Shown here: in pieces, positions 29,192-37,899 of the stretch
Layout of the letters: each line of letters opens with the position of its first letter
Numbering within the stretch: the first letter of the stretch is position 1
Assembly: GCF_022429625.1 (NCBI RefSeq)
Contig: NZ_CP092483.1
Location: forward strand, 3,707,501 to 3,771,500
DNA length: 64,000 bases
Direction of reading: 5' to 3'
Source: Devosia lacusdianchii
Lineage (GTDB): Bacteria > Pseudomonadota > Alphaproteobacteria > Rhizobiales > Devosiaceae
Position numbers and translations under genes: made by a program
Notes under the pieces: model-generated
What the model was told of the DNA's origin: nothing
Seen by the model: only the letters and a program-made list of their open reading frames with translations
The model's database searches: none

Positions 29192-29956
29192 TCAGTGGTG
29201 GCCGGTTTTGGCCCAGGGCATGGTCAGGCGTTCGACCAGTGCCACTACGCCGAACAGCAGCACGCCCAGCATGCTGAGCCAGACCAGCGCCGCCCAGGCG
29301 AGAGGGCTGTTCAGCTGCGAATTGGCGGTCAGCAGCAGATTGCCCAGACCCTCGCTGGAGCCGACGAATTCGCCGATCACCGCACCGATCACCGTGAGCG
29401 TCACCGCCACCTTGGCGCCGGCGAAGACGAAGGGTAGAGCTGCCGGCAATTGGACCTTCCAGAAGATCTGAAAGGGCGAGGCGCGCAGTGACTTTGCCAG
29501 TTCGATCAACCCCTTGGGCGTCGCCCGCAGGCCCGTTGCCGTGTCCACCACCACTGGGAAGAAGGCCACGAGGAAGGCAATCGCCAGTTTGGATTCCATG
29601 CCAAGCCCGAACCAGACCAGGATAATGGGCGCCACGGCGACTTTGGGCACCGATTGCAGCGCGATCAGCCCCGGATAGAGCGTGAGGTTGAGCACGCGCG
29701 AATTGGCAACCGCCACCGCCACGGGAATGCCAACCAGGATGGCCAGGGCAAAGCCATAGACGCATTCCTGCAGGGTCGGCCAAAGGTGCCGGGCCAGGAG
29801 GCCAAAATTTACCGTACTGGCCCAGGCGACATCGGAGGGACTGGGCAGGATGATCGGGTTGATGTTGAACAGATCGGTATAGAGCTGCCAGGCGAGGATG
29901 ATGATGGCGAGGCCGGCAAAGGGATAGATGGCGTGCAGAACTCTGGTGTAATTCAT
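29192..29956 (-). CDS. ABC transporter permease (SsuC/TauC/ThiX type)
   Basis: 254 residues, about six spans, with the cytoplasmic loop LIELAKSLRASPFQIFWKVQLP matching the BPD-transport signature. It forms the channel for the second importer with the ATPase just upstream, whose gene overlaps this one by four bases (ATGA). Last gene of the minus-strand transporter operon. Confidence 0.9.
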   Translation of the reverse strand: MNYTRVLHAIYPFAGLAIIILAWQLYTDLFNINPIILPSPSDVAWASTVNFGLLARHLWPTLQECVYGFALAILVGIPVAVAVANSRVLNLTLYPGLIALQSVPKVAVAPIILVWFGLGMESKLAIAFLVAFFPVVVDTATGLRATPKGLIELAKSLRASPFQIFWKVQLPAALPFVFAGAKVAVTLTVIGAVIGEFVGSSEGLGNLLLTANSQLNSPLAWAALVWLSMLGVLLFGVVALVERLTMPWAKTGHH

Positions 29957-30765
29957 CGGGCGATCCCCAATGCGCGGCCGGCGCGGTGTTCGTAATCGGT
30001 GAATTGGGCGGTGTAGCGCATGGCCGTTTCCCGCGGATAGGGCAGGTCGATCTCGATAAATTCGGCGACGGTCGAGGGGCGCTTGGAAAAGACCGCCACA
30101 ACGTCAGAGAGATAGATGGCTTCGGAAATCGAATGGGTAACGAACATCACCGTGGCGCCGGTCCTTGCCCGAATGGCGAGCAGAAGATCGTGCATTTCCA
30201 TGCGCTTGAGCTCGTCGAGGGCGCCAAAGGGCTCATCCATCAGCAAGAGCTTGGCGTCATAGACCAGCGCCCGGCACAGCGCCACGCGCTGTTGCATGCC
30301 GCCGGACAGCTCGGACGGATAGCGGTTCTCGAAACCGGACAGCCCGACCAGATCGAGCAGTTCGCGCGCCCGGGCGATGCCGGCCTGGTTCAGTTCACCC
30401 CGGATCTCGAGCGGAAACAGCACGTTCTTGAGGACAGTGCGCCAGCTCATCAGATTGGGCTGCTGGAAGACGAAGGCGAAGTTGGGATGCGGCCCCGTTA
30501 CCGGCCGGCCGTCGATGGTGACCTGACCTGTCGTCGCGCGTTCGAGGCCGGCGACAATGCGCAGGAAGGTGGTCTTGCCGCAGCCGCTGGGGCCGAGCAG
30601 GCTGACCAGTTGCCCGCGTTTGAGGCCGAAACTGACCCGTTCGATCGCCGTGATATCTGCCTGGCCCGGCAGCGCGAAAACCTTGCCGACATTGTCGAAC
30701 TGCCCAAAGACCGGGGCTTCGTCGGCAGGGCCCGATGGGGCCTGTGCTGGTGAAGTGGACGTCAT
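29953..30765 (-). CDS. ABC transporter ATP-binding protein (SsuB/TauB/ThiZ type)
   Basis: 270 residues. Walker A GPSGCGKTT, signature LSGGMQQRVALCRAL, Walker B LLLMDEPFGALDEL and the His switch FVTHSISEAIYLSD are complete. Partner of the permease at 29192 and the binding protein at 30851. An 85-base gap holding a hairpin separates it from the binding-protein gene, while the permease gene overlaps it. Confidence 0.95.
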   Translation of the reverse strand: MTSTSPAQAPSGPADEAPVFGQFDNVGKVFALPGQADITAIERVSFGLKRGQLVSLLGPSGCGKTTFLRIVAGLERATTGQVTIDGRPVTGPHPNFAFVFQQPNLMSWRTVLKNVLFPLEIRGELNQAGIARARELLDLVGLSGFENRYPSELSGGMQQRVALCRALVYDAKLLLMDEPFGALDELKRMEMHDLLLAIRARTGATVMFVTHSISEAIYLSDVVAVFSKRPSTVAEFIEIDLPYPRETAMRYTAQFTDYEHRAGRALGIAR

Positions 30766-30783
30766 GAATGTTCCGATATGATT

Positions 30784-30821
30784 GGAGCCACCCTCACCCT
30801 TGCCAGGTGCGGGTGGCCTCC
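30784..30821 (-). promoter_or_regulatory. Intercistronic hairpin after the substrate-binding-protein gene
   Basis: GGAGCCACCCTCAC and GTGCGGGTGGCCTCC pair with one bulge and one mismatch around a short loop. There is no T-tract. Position directly behind a binding-protein gene and before its ATPase fits an mRNA-stabilising or partial-termination structure that raises binding-protein levels. Confidence 0.5.
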
Positions 30822-30850
30822 AGTGTTCAGGATGTTGGCTTGGCTAAGCC

Positions 30851-31879
30851 TCAGGGCTTGATGGCGTCTTCGGGCAGGAAGCCCGTCGCGAAGATCGCCG
30901 ATGCCTGCGGCGCCGTGCCCGTGACGCCGACATTGTCGAGCACGAAAGCGAGGCCGGTTTCCATCTTGCCGGCATCGAACCACCCAAGGCCATTGGCCGT
31001 GGTGTCGTCGGTCACCACCAGGCCGCGGACGATTTCGATCTCGGCAAGAATGGCCGTCTTGTCCAGACCATCGACATATTTCAGTTCGTGATCGGCCGCC
31101 GCCTCGGGATTGTCGAGAGTGAATTTCCAGCCTCGCAGAGCAGCATGAACGAACTTCCTGACCACATCTGGATTGGCTTCGATGAAGGCGCCGGTGGCAC
31201 CGATGCCATTTGAATAGAGCTCGAGACCGTGATCGGCGAGCAGGAAGGTGTTGAGCTCGGTGCCCGCCTCGGTCGCACCCTTTTCGAGGCCAGGCTTGGA
31301 CATGACGAAGAATTCGATGGCGGGGACCTGGCCGCTGAGCAGGGCACTGGCGCGCGCCGGCGGGGCGACATTGGCCACCTGAAGCGTCTGCGGATCGAGG
31401 CCCTGCTGCTTCATGTAGCCCTGGATGACCTGGGGTGTGATGCTGCCGGCGCCACTGCCGATGGTCAGCCCTTCAAGCTGGGCGGGTTCGGTGACATTGG
31501 CGCCATTGGCCAGCGAGAAGATGGCATAGGGCGCTTTCTGGTAATTGACGGCGACCATCTTGATGTCGTTGCCGGCCGCCTGTGCCAGGATAACGCCCGG
31601 CAGATCGACGAAGCCGAGCTGGGCGGTATCGGAGGCTATGGCCTGCATCACCTGAGCAGTGCCCTGCGCAGGAATGATCTCGACATCGAGCCCCACTTCC
31701 GCGAAATATCCTTCGCCCAGCGCGGCATACCAGGCTGCATGGCGGCCGAGCGGGATGAAGTCGAGCGAGAAGGTGACTTTGGTCAGTTGCTCCTGCGCCA
31801 TTGCTGGCGCCACCACGCTACTACCCATTATCGTGGCTGCAGCCAGCAGACACATTCCCAGTTGTTTCCAAGCTGTCAT
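30851..31879 (-). CDS. ABC transporter substrate-binding protein (NMT1/THI5-like)
   Basis: 342 residues, signal peptide ending near PAMAQ. The mature start TKVTFSLDFIPLGRHAAWYAALGEGYF is typical of NMT1/THI5-like binding proteins, which bind pyrimidine-like, riboflavin-like or other small ligands. ATG at 31879 follows a GGAG sequence. First gene of the minus operon; a shared operator-like site lies about 100 bases upstream at 31983-31996. The ligand cannot be named. Confidence 0.88.
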   Translation of the reverse strand: MTAWKQLGMCLLAAATIMGSSVVAPAMAQEQLTKVTFSLDFIPLGRHAAWYAALGEGYFAEVGLDVEIIPAQGTAQVMQAIASDTAQLGFVDLPGVILAQAAGNDIKMVAVNYQKAPYAIFSLANGANVTEPAQLEGLTIGSGAGSITPQVIQGYMKQQGLDPQTLQVANVAPPARASALLSGQVPAIEFFVMSKPGLEKGATEAGTELNTFLLADHGLELYSNGIGATGAFIEANPDVVRKFVHAALRGWKFTLDNPEAAADHELKYVDGLDKTAILAEIEIVRGLVVTDDTTANGLGWFDAGKMETGLAFVLDNVGVTGTAPQASAIFATGFLPEDAIKP

Positions 31880-31982
31880 TATAGTGCTCCCTGTATCGGC
31901 GACGCCCAGCCGAGCGCCGGCGTGACCAACCCCCTCGGTCACGAGACATCAAACACACGCCTAAAAAATCGACTCGTCAATT

Positions 31983-31996
31983 GATTTTCGATTATC
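31983..31996. promoter_or_regulatory. Operator-like site 3 of a proposed GntR regulon
   Basis: GATTTTCGATTATC is the exact reverse complement of GATAATCGAAAATC in site 1. It lies in the divergent promoter region between the second ABC operon (start 31879) and the small cupin gene (start 32093). Confidence 0.55.
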
Positions 31997-32092
31997 GTGT
32001 TGAATTTCGGCATTGTGAAGGCTAGGGTTGAAGTTGAAGCAAGGCTGTTTCGGCAGCGCTCAGGCCCGCCGGCAATCGACATGAGGGGTGGT

Positions 32093-32458
32093 ATGAACGA
32101 CGATCACGGTTTTATCCTCGCACGGGAACAGGGGATCACGCTGGGCGAGATCGGCCACCGCATTTTTTTCGAGAATGATCTCACGCGCGTCTGGGAGGTG
32201 CGGCTTGAGCCCGGGGAAACGCTGGGATTCCACATTCACCGCCATCCCTATCTGGTGGTGTCGCTGGAAGGTGGCGCCAACCGTATCGAAACGATTTTCG
32301 GCCAGACGATTGATGTTGACGAGCCATCGGGCCACACCGTCTTCATCAATGAAAAGCGCGCTATCCACCGTCTGACCAATACCTCCGGGGTGCTCTACCT
32401 GTCCCGCCTGGTCGAGTTCAAATCCGAAATCTGGATTTACGACGGTGAGAGCAACTGA
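32093..32458 (+). CDS. Small cupin-like protein
   Basis: 121 residues. One cupin barrel: LEPGETLGFHIHRHPYLVVSLEGG carries the usual His ligands, followed by GHTVFINEKRAIHRLTNTS. Function unknown. ATG at 32093 has GAGGGG-like sequence 8-12 bases before it; in-frame codons upstream (to 31997) would run through the promoter region. It is divergent from the NMT1-type transporter and lies next to operator-like site 3. Confidence 0.75.
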   Translation: MNDDHGFILAREQGITLGEIGHRIFFENDLTRVWEVRLEPGETLGFHIHRHPYLVVSLEGGANRIETIFGQTIDVDEPSGHTVFINEKRAIHRLTNTSGVLYLSRLVEFKSEIWIYDGESN

Positions 32459-32574
32459 CGTGGTGGCAATCGGTAGCGGACAAAATTGCATCGGCGGCGC
32501 GAGGCTTCTTCTGGAACAACAAGTCCCTCTTCCGCCACTGATGGCCATGACGTAGCGGCTTGCTGCCTTGGCTG

Positions 32575-33036
32575 GCCAAATCCGAATATGGATCTCAGAG
32601 CGGATCGACAGCTCTTGGAAAGCTACTTAAAGTTCGCGGACGCCCAGAGCAGCTGCTGGATATGGCTACCCTGGTGCGGCGCGCGTGGCTCTCGGGCCGG
32701 AATTGCCCGCGCTCTATTCGACCGACGATCATCTTGCGCGGGATCTGATGGCCGCCGGCATTAGGGTAGACGATCCACTCTGGCATTTGCCGCTGTGGTC
32801 ACCCTATGACGCGATGATGAACTCCAAGATTGCCGACGTGAACAACGCTGGCACCAGCGGCTTCGCCGGCTCAATCACGGCCGCGCTATTCCTATACGCT
32901 TTGTCGACCGGGCGAAACCTCACCTGGACATCATGGCGTGGGCACCCGAGGCCGCCCAGGTCGCCCCCTCGGCGGAACAGACCACGGAATTCGATCGGTT
33001 TATGACGTGCTGAGGCAGCGCTATCATAGGCGCTGA
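32575..33036 (+). pseudogene. C-terminal remnant of a leucyl aminopeptidase (M17)
   Basis: Pieces of the M17 catalytic domain appear in order but in different frames: NMDLRADRQLLESYLKFADAQ (compare NTDAEGRLVLADAL), PEQLLDMATL, then ALGPELPALYSTDD and SPYDAMMNSKIADVNNAG...GSITAALFL, then RFVDRAKPHLDIMAWAPEA, and finally YDVLRQRY. At least three frameshifts are needed, and the N-terminal domain and most metal ligands are gone. It is clearly a dead gene, a useful sign of turnover in this region. Confidence 0.8.
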
Positions 33037-33066
33037 CATCGTCCGGCCATTGGCTCGATGGACCAG

Positions 33067-33957
33067 TTACCTGAGCTGGTCCAGCACCCATTGCCTGAAC
33101 GCCATGACACGCGGCAGGCCGGCCTTCGTCTGCGGGGTGACCATATAGTATGCCCCCGGCCCCGCAATTCGCCCCGGAAAGGGCGATACGAGCTGGCCCC
33201 GCGCCATTTCCTCTTCGATGAGGAAGGTCGGCACCAGCGCCATTCCCAAACCGGCCTTAGCTGCCTCGATGATCATGAAGAAATGCTCCAACCTCGGGCC
33301 CCAGTTTATGTCAGGCAGGTCAGAGCCGATGGAGCGGAACCAGTATTCCCAACTGTCAGGGCGCGTCGAATGGTCGATTAGGCGATAGTCGGCCAGCTGA
33401 ATGGGTTTGATAAGCGGGGGCCGGCCCTCCAGCAGCACCGGGGAGCAGACGACCTGGATTTCCTCGCTCATCAGCGGATCGATCAGCGCCTCCGACCACT
33501 GGCCATTGCCAAAGCGAATGGCAATGTCGATGCGCTCGCGCGTGAAATCGAGCTCGCCGTCGCTGGACACCACATTGACGGAGACATCGGGATAGAGCGC
33601 CTGGAATGAGGGAAGTCGCGGCAGCAGCCAGCGCGTCCCGAAGGTCGGCAGCATGCCGACAGACAGCGTGCCCTTGCCGGCCTTGGACGACATCAGCTCC
33701 ACCGTTCCGGCTTCGATCAGGTCCAGGGAGCGGCTGATCAGGCGGCTGTAGTAGGAGCCCTGGTCGGTGAGCTGGATGCGCCGGCTACGCCGCGTGAAGA
33801 GCGGCACCTCGAGATATTCCTCGAGGCTGTGCACCAGGCGGCTAGCGGCGCTTTGGGTGACGTTCAATTCCTCGGCCGCGCGCGTGAAGGAATTGTGTCG
33901 CGCGACAGCTTCGAAGGTTCTTAATGCGTTGAGCGATGGGAGAACGCGTCGTTTCAC
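33067..33957 (-). CDS. LysR-family transcriptional regulator (GcvA-like)
   Basis: 296 residues. Winged HTH at about 1-65 (LNALRTFEAVARHNSFTRAAEELNVTQSAASRLVHSLEEYL), then a LysR substrate-binding domain. It is divergent from the 12-gene run starting at 34084, with 126 bases between starts, the usual place for an autoregulated activator of the divergent operon. The inducer is unknown. Confidence 0.93.
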   Translation of the reverse strand: MKRRVLPSLNALRTFEAVARHNSFTRAAEELNVTQSAASRLVHSLEEYLEVPLFTRRSRRIQLTDQGSYYSRLISRSLDLIEAGTVELMSSKAGKGTLSVGMLPTFGTRWLLPRLPSFQALYPDVSVNVVSSDGELDFTRERIDIAIRFGNGQWSEALIDPLMSEEIQVVCSPVLLEGRPPLIKPIQLADYRLIDHSTRPDSWEYWFRSIGSDLPDINWGPRLEHFFMIIEAAKAGLGMALVPTFLIEEEMARGQLVSPFPGRIAGPGAYYMVTPQTKAGLPRVMAFRQWVLDQLR

Positions 33958-34083
33958 CGATTATCATTCCATAGAGTCATGCAAGGGCGATCTTTATGCG
34001 CCTTGCGGCGAGACGCCAAGCAGATAGCATTTTCAACAGACACACATAACCCGCACCCATTTCTGACACTTTGGACGCATCAC

Positions 34084-34494
34084 ATGATCCCATTTCACAT
34101 GGCTTTCGCTGTTAAAGACAAGGAAAGCACCCGCCATTTTTACGGCGATGTCATCGGCTGCAAGGTGGGCCGCGAGGCAGAGAACTGGGTCGATTTCGAC
34201 TTTTTCGGGCACCAGCTGTCCGCGCATCTCAATACCGACCCAAAGCCGGTGGCCAAGTCCAAGGTGGGCAATGACATGGTACCGCTGCACCATTTCGGTG
34301 CGGTCCTGCCCTGGGACACCTGGAATGATCTGATCGATCGCCTGCGCGGCGCTTCCTATCCCTTCGTCATGGAGCCCAAGGTCCGCTTCGAAGGCGAGCC
34401 CGGCGAGCAAGGGACATTCTTCCTGCTCGACCCTTCGGGAAATGCGCTCGAATTCAAGTCCTTCCGCAATCCCGACGCCATTTTCGAGCACTGA
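34084..34494 (+). CDS. VOC family protein (glyoxalase/dioxygenase superfamily)
   Basis: 136 residues, one full VOC module: HMAFAVKDKESTRHFYGDVIGCKVG at the N-terminus, HHFGAVL in the middle and FFLLDPSGNALEFKSF at the end, so His and Glu metal ligands are present. First gene of the operon under the LysR regulator. Related proteins are annotated as glyoxalases or dioxygenases; the substrate is unknown. ATG at 34084 chosen because it gives the standard fold start. Confidence 0.85.
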   Translation: MIPFHMAFAVKDKESTRHFYGDVIGCKVGREAENWVDFDFFGHQLSAHLNTDPKPVAKSKVGNDMVPLHHFGAVLPWDTWNDLIDRLRGASYPFVMEPKVRFEGEPGEQGTFFLLDPSGNALEFKSFRNPDAIFEH

Positions 34495-34504
34495 GTTTAG
34501 TCCC

Positions 34505-35689
34505 ATGAATTCCTTCGAGATCGGTCGCGACCTCACCTCCATCACCATGGGTATCGATGCCTACGAGCGTCGCCAGCCTGCCGATCGCAGCCTGCTCGGC
34601 GGCGAGGGCCTAGTGCCGATCTATCTGGGAAGCGAAGACGTCCAACCCCGCCACTATGACGCCGTCGAAACCATCAGGGCCGATCTCGATACGCTGGCCA
34701 CCGCAGCGTCCGCTCTGCACGAAGGCCCTCGCAAGATGTTTCTTCAAGGCATGATCCGCTCGGTGTCCACCGCCACCAAGATGCTGGCCGGTGCGAGCCC
34801 GAGCTTTGAGGAAAAGGTGACTCACCTCGTCGGCGCGCCCGCCGGCCGCGAGGATGCTGCGCTGATCGAGGATGCACGCGCCAGGCTTGACGCCGTTCTC
34901 AAGCGCTCCGGCTTCGTTAATGGTTCGCTGGGCGAACGCATCGCCGCCTGGGAGGAAGCCCGCGCCATTCCCGCCGAACAGATCGAAACCGTGTTCCGCG
35001 AGCTAATGTTCCAGGCCAAAGCCAAGACCGACGAGATGATCTTCGACACCGGCGACTATGACATGGTGCTCAACCCGGTCCGTGGCATGTTCTACACCGC
35101 CCGTTGCTCGTTCAACGAAGGCAAGATGGACCTAAATTTCGACTTGAGCTTTACGCGCGCCGCGCTCAAGCATCTGGTCTGCCACGAAGTCTATCCCGGC
35201 CACTCGACCCAGCTCCTGTCGACCAAGGCTGCGGTAGATGCCGGAGAGGCGCCTGTCGACGCTCTGCTCATCACCACCGACGCCATTACCGGTTGCGTGC
35301 AGGAAGGCATCGGCGACCAGGGCGTGCACCTGATCGATTTCGTGGAGGACGACGACGACGAAATCCACATCGAGCTGCGCCGCGTGCGCTCTGCCGCCCA
35401 AACCAGCGCCGCCTGGATGCTGATGGTGGAAGGGGTGCCGCGCGAGGATGTCGCCAATTACCTACGCACCACTGCAATGGGCCAGGAAGCCTGGGTGCAG
35501 GGGCGCCTGCGCATGGCTGCCCATCCGTTCCGCGGACCGTTCATTTCTTCATACTGGGCCGGCAATGAGGTCGTCCGCAAGGTGCGCGAGCGCGTGACCG
35601 AGGCCGACCGGCCGGCTTTCATCAAGGCGCTCTACAGCTATGCCAATTCGCCCGAGAGCCTCTCGATGTTCCCCCAGGTTGCCAACTAA
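34505..35689 (+). CDS. DUF885-family metallopeptidase-like protein
   Basis: 394 residues, shorter than the usual 550-600 of DUF885 proteins. The gluzincin-like motif H227-E-V-Y-P-G-H233 is intact, and a second conserved block near EGIGDQGVHLIDFVEDD probably supplies the third ligand region. No signal peptide, so it acts in the cytoplasm. With a dipeptide importer in the same operon it likely cleaves an imported peptide or amide. It follows the VOC gene by ten bases. Confidence 0.8.
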   Translation: MNSFEIGRDLTSITMGIDAYERRQPADRSLLGGEGLVPIYLGSEDVQPRHYDAVETIRADLDTLATAASALHEGPRKMFLQGMIRSVSTATKMLAGASPSFEEKVTHLVGAPAGREDAALIEDARARLDAVLKRSGFVNGSLGERIAAWEEARAIPAEQIETVFRELMFQAKAKTDEMIFDTGDYDMVLNPVRGMFYTARCSFNEGKMDLNFDLSFTRAALKHLVCHEVYPGHSTQLLSTKAAVDAGEAPVDALLITTDAITGCVQEGIGDQGVHLIDFVEDDDDEIHIELRRVRSAAQTSAAWMLMVEGVPREDVANYLRTTAMGQEAWVQGRLRMAAHPFRGPFISSYWAGNEVVRKVRERVTEADRPAFIKALYSYANSPESLSMFPQVAN

Positions 35690-35704
35690 GAAAGTCATGG
35701 TCCC

Positions 35705-36787
35705 ATGAAGTTCACCATTATCGGTGCCGGCGCCATCGGCGGTCTGGCCGGCGCCTACATGACCAAAGCCGGCCATGACGTGCTCCTGGTCGATCGCTGG
35801 AAAGAGCATGTCGCCGCCCTCAATCAGAACGGCATGACCATTGATGGCGTGCGCGGCGATCTGACTGTCAAGGTCAAGGCGGCACCCCCCGATCAGCTTT
35901 CCGGCGATCTGGGCGTCGTACTCATCGCGACCAAGTCACAGCACACGCTCGAAGCTCTCAAGCAGATCATCCCACTCCTCACCACCGACAGCGCCGTGGT
36001 GTCCTATCAGAACGGCTTCAACGAGCCCGACATGATCGCGCTGCTTAACGATGCGGGCCTGCCCGGCGACAGGATGGTCATCGGCTCCATCCCCAATTAT
36101 GGCGGCGCGCTGGTTGATCCGGGCTATATCGAATTCGTGCATGAAGGCCCCATCCAGCTGGGCGAAATGAACGGCGAGACGTCGCCTCGCCTCAAGGAAA
36201 TCGGCGACGCCCTCTCGGCTCTGACCGAAGTGCAGTACTCGGATCGCATCTGGGGCCAGATCTGGGCCAAGGAAGTCTATTCCGCCCAAGTGGTTTTCTC
36301 CGCTCTCGCGGATGCCAATATCCGCGACACGCTTGGCGTCGAGCGCTATGCGCGCCTTGCCGGCGCGGTCGTCAAGGAAGCACTCGAGATTGCCGACGCC
36401 AACGATATCGACATCCAAGCGTTCGACTTTTTCGACCCCGCCAATTATCGGGTCAAGACTGCCGAGGACACCAAGAAACTCCTCGCCAATATCGACCACG
36501 CGATCTGGCTCCTCAAGAAGGACCAGGACAACAAGCCGACCCACAATTTCAAGAAGAAGGGCTCGGGCATCTGGTGGGATATCGTTTATCGCAAGCGCCC
36601 ATCGGAAACCCGCGCCTTTGCCGGCAAGCTGATTGAATTCGGCAAGAAGGCCGGCGCCGACACCCGCCTCAACGAGAAGATGGTGGGCATGATCTACGAG
36701 ATCGAGGACGGCAAGCGCCAGCTTGGCTTCCACAACTATGATGAACTCGAAGCCTATGCGGCCGAGATCGGAAAGACCCTGCCATGA
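35705..36787 (+). CDS. Ketopantoate reductase (PanE/ApbA)-family oxidoreductase
   Basis: 360 residues. N-terminal Rossmann motif GAGAIGG at 7-13, then the ATKSQHT cofactor region and the central helical domain with the conserved Lys in WAKEVYSAQ. About 60 residues longer than classical PanE, and the usual Asn partners are not obvious, so it probably reduces another oxo acid or oxidises a hydroxy acid. ATGA overlap with the next gene. Context points to a catabolic rather than pantothenate role. Confidence 0.85.
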   Translation: MKFTIIGAGAIGGLAGAYMTKAGHDVLLVDRWKEHVAALNQNGMTIDGVRGDLTVKVKAAPPDQLSGDLGVVLIATKSQHTLEALKQIIPLLTTDSAVVSYQNGFNEPDMIALLNDAGLPGDRMVIGSIPNYGGALVDPGYIEFVHEGPIQLGEMNGETSPRLKEIGDALSALTEVQYSDRIWGQIWAKEVYSAQVVFSALADANIRDTLGVERYARLAGAVVKEALEIADANDIDIQAFDFFDPANYRVKTAEDTKKLLANIDHAIWLLKKDQDNKPTHNFKKKGSGIWWDIVYRKRPSETRAFAGKLIEFGKKAGADTRLNEKMVGMIYEIEDGKRQLGFHNYDELEAYAAEIGKTLP

Positions 36788-37899
36788 CCACAAAGCTCGG
36801 CGTTGGCCTGATTGGCGCGCATACCTGGGCCGACAAGGCACACCTTCCCGGCTACCAGGCGCATGAGCGCGTCGACCTGATTGCAGTGTGTGATCTCGAT
36901 CCCGATCGCGCCAAGGCGATGGGCGAAAAGTACGGCGCGCGGAAAATCTATTCGGACCCCGAAAAGCTTATCGCGGATCCGGACGTGCAGATGGTCGACG
37001 TCTGCACTCCCACGCACACTCATTTGCCGCTGAGCCTTCTGGCCATCGACGCCGGCAAGCATGTGCTGAGCGAAAAGCCACTTCACACCGAAGCCGCCCC
37101 GGCTTTCGACGCGGCCGCCAAGGCCGATGCCAAGGGCGTGCGCACCAAGCTCGGCTTCACCTTCCGCTACTCGCCTGCCATTCGCCAGATCAAGGCGTGG
37201 ATCGATGACGGCACGCTTGGCGAAGTGTTCCACATCCACGGCTTCGAACAAAATTCGCAGTGGCTCGACCCGCAGGAGCCGCTGCGCCAGATCACCCCGG
37301 GCGTCGATCGCAATTCGCTGATCCCGGCCTCGATCGTCGGCTATGGGTCGCACCTAATCGACCTTATGCGCTGGTTGGGCGGCGAGTTCGGCTCGGTTGC
37401 CTCAACCATGAAAAACTTCATCCCCGAGCGCATCGTGCGCGGCGAAGTGGGCCGACAGAAGATCAAGGTCGAAGACGGCGCCGTGGCGCTGGTCGAATAT
37501 GCAAATGGCGCGCAGGGCCTGCTGCAGACCTCCTATGTCGCGGTCGGCAATTATCCCGGCGTCGAAATCCGCGTCTATGGCTCCAAGGGAGCGGCCGTCG
37601 CCCGCCTGATCTCGGAGTTCGGCACGGCCGAAACCCTCAGGATCGCCAAGGCGGAAGCCGTCGAATTCGTTCCCTATGATGTTGGCCCCGCGTCACTGCC
37701 GCCTGGCACGACGCTCAACACCCCTTGGCCCGAACTCTACTATCGCAATCTGGTGCGCCACTTCGTCGATGAAATCCTTGAGGACCGGCCGCAGGAATGC
37801 ACCTTCTTTGATGGCGCCAAGAGCCAAGAAATCGTCGACGCCATCATCAAGGCGCATTTCGAGCGCCGCTGGGTCGACCTGCCGGGCAGGCAGGCATGA
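36784..37899 (+). CDS. Gfo/Idh/MocA-family oxidoreductase
   Basis: 371 residues. N-terminal Rossmann fold (GVGLIGAHTWADKAHLPGY) and the EKP motif in HVLSEKPLHTE, whose Lys is catalytic in the family. The C-terminal alpha/beta domain is complete. It oxidises a sugar, polyol or hydroxylated side chain with NAD(P). The start overlaps the previous stop by four bases and its own stop overlaps the next start, so the three genes are tightly coupled. Confidence 0.92.
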   Translation: MTTKLGVGLIGAHTWADKAHLPGYQAHERVDLIAVCDLDPDRAKAMGEKYGARKIYSDPEKLIADPDVQMVDVCTPTHTHLPLSLLAIDAGKHVLSEKPLHTEAAPAFDAAAKADAKGVRTKLGFTFRYSPAIRQIKAWIDDGTLGEVFHIHGFEQNSQWLDPQEPLRQITPGVDRNSLIPASIVGYGSHLIDLMRWLGGEFGSVASTMKNFIPERIVRGEVGRQKIKVEDGAVALVEYANGAQGLLQTSYVAVGNYPGVEIRVYGSKGAAVARLISEFGTAETLRIAKAEAVEFVPYDVGPASLPPGTTLNTPWPELYYRNLVRHFVDEILEDRPQECTFFDGAKSQEIVDAIIKAHFERRWVDLPGRQA

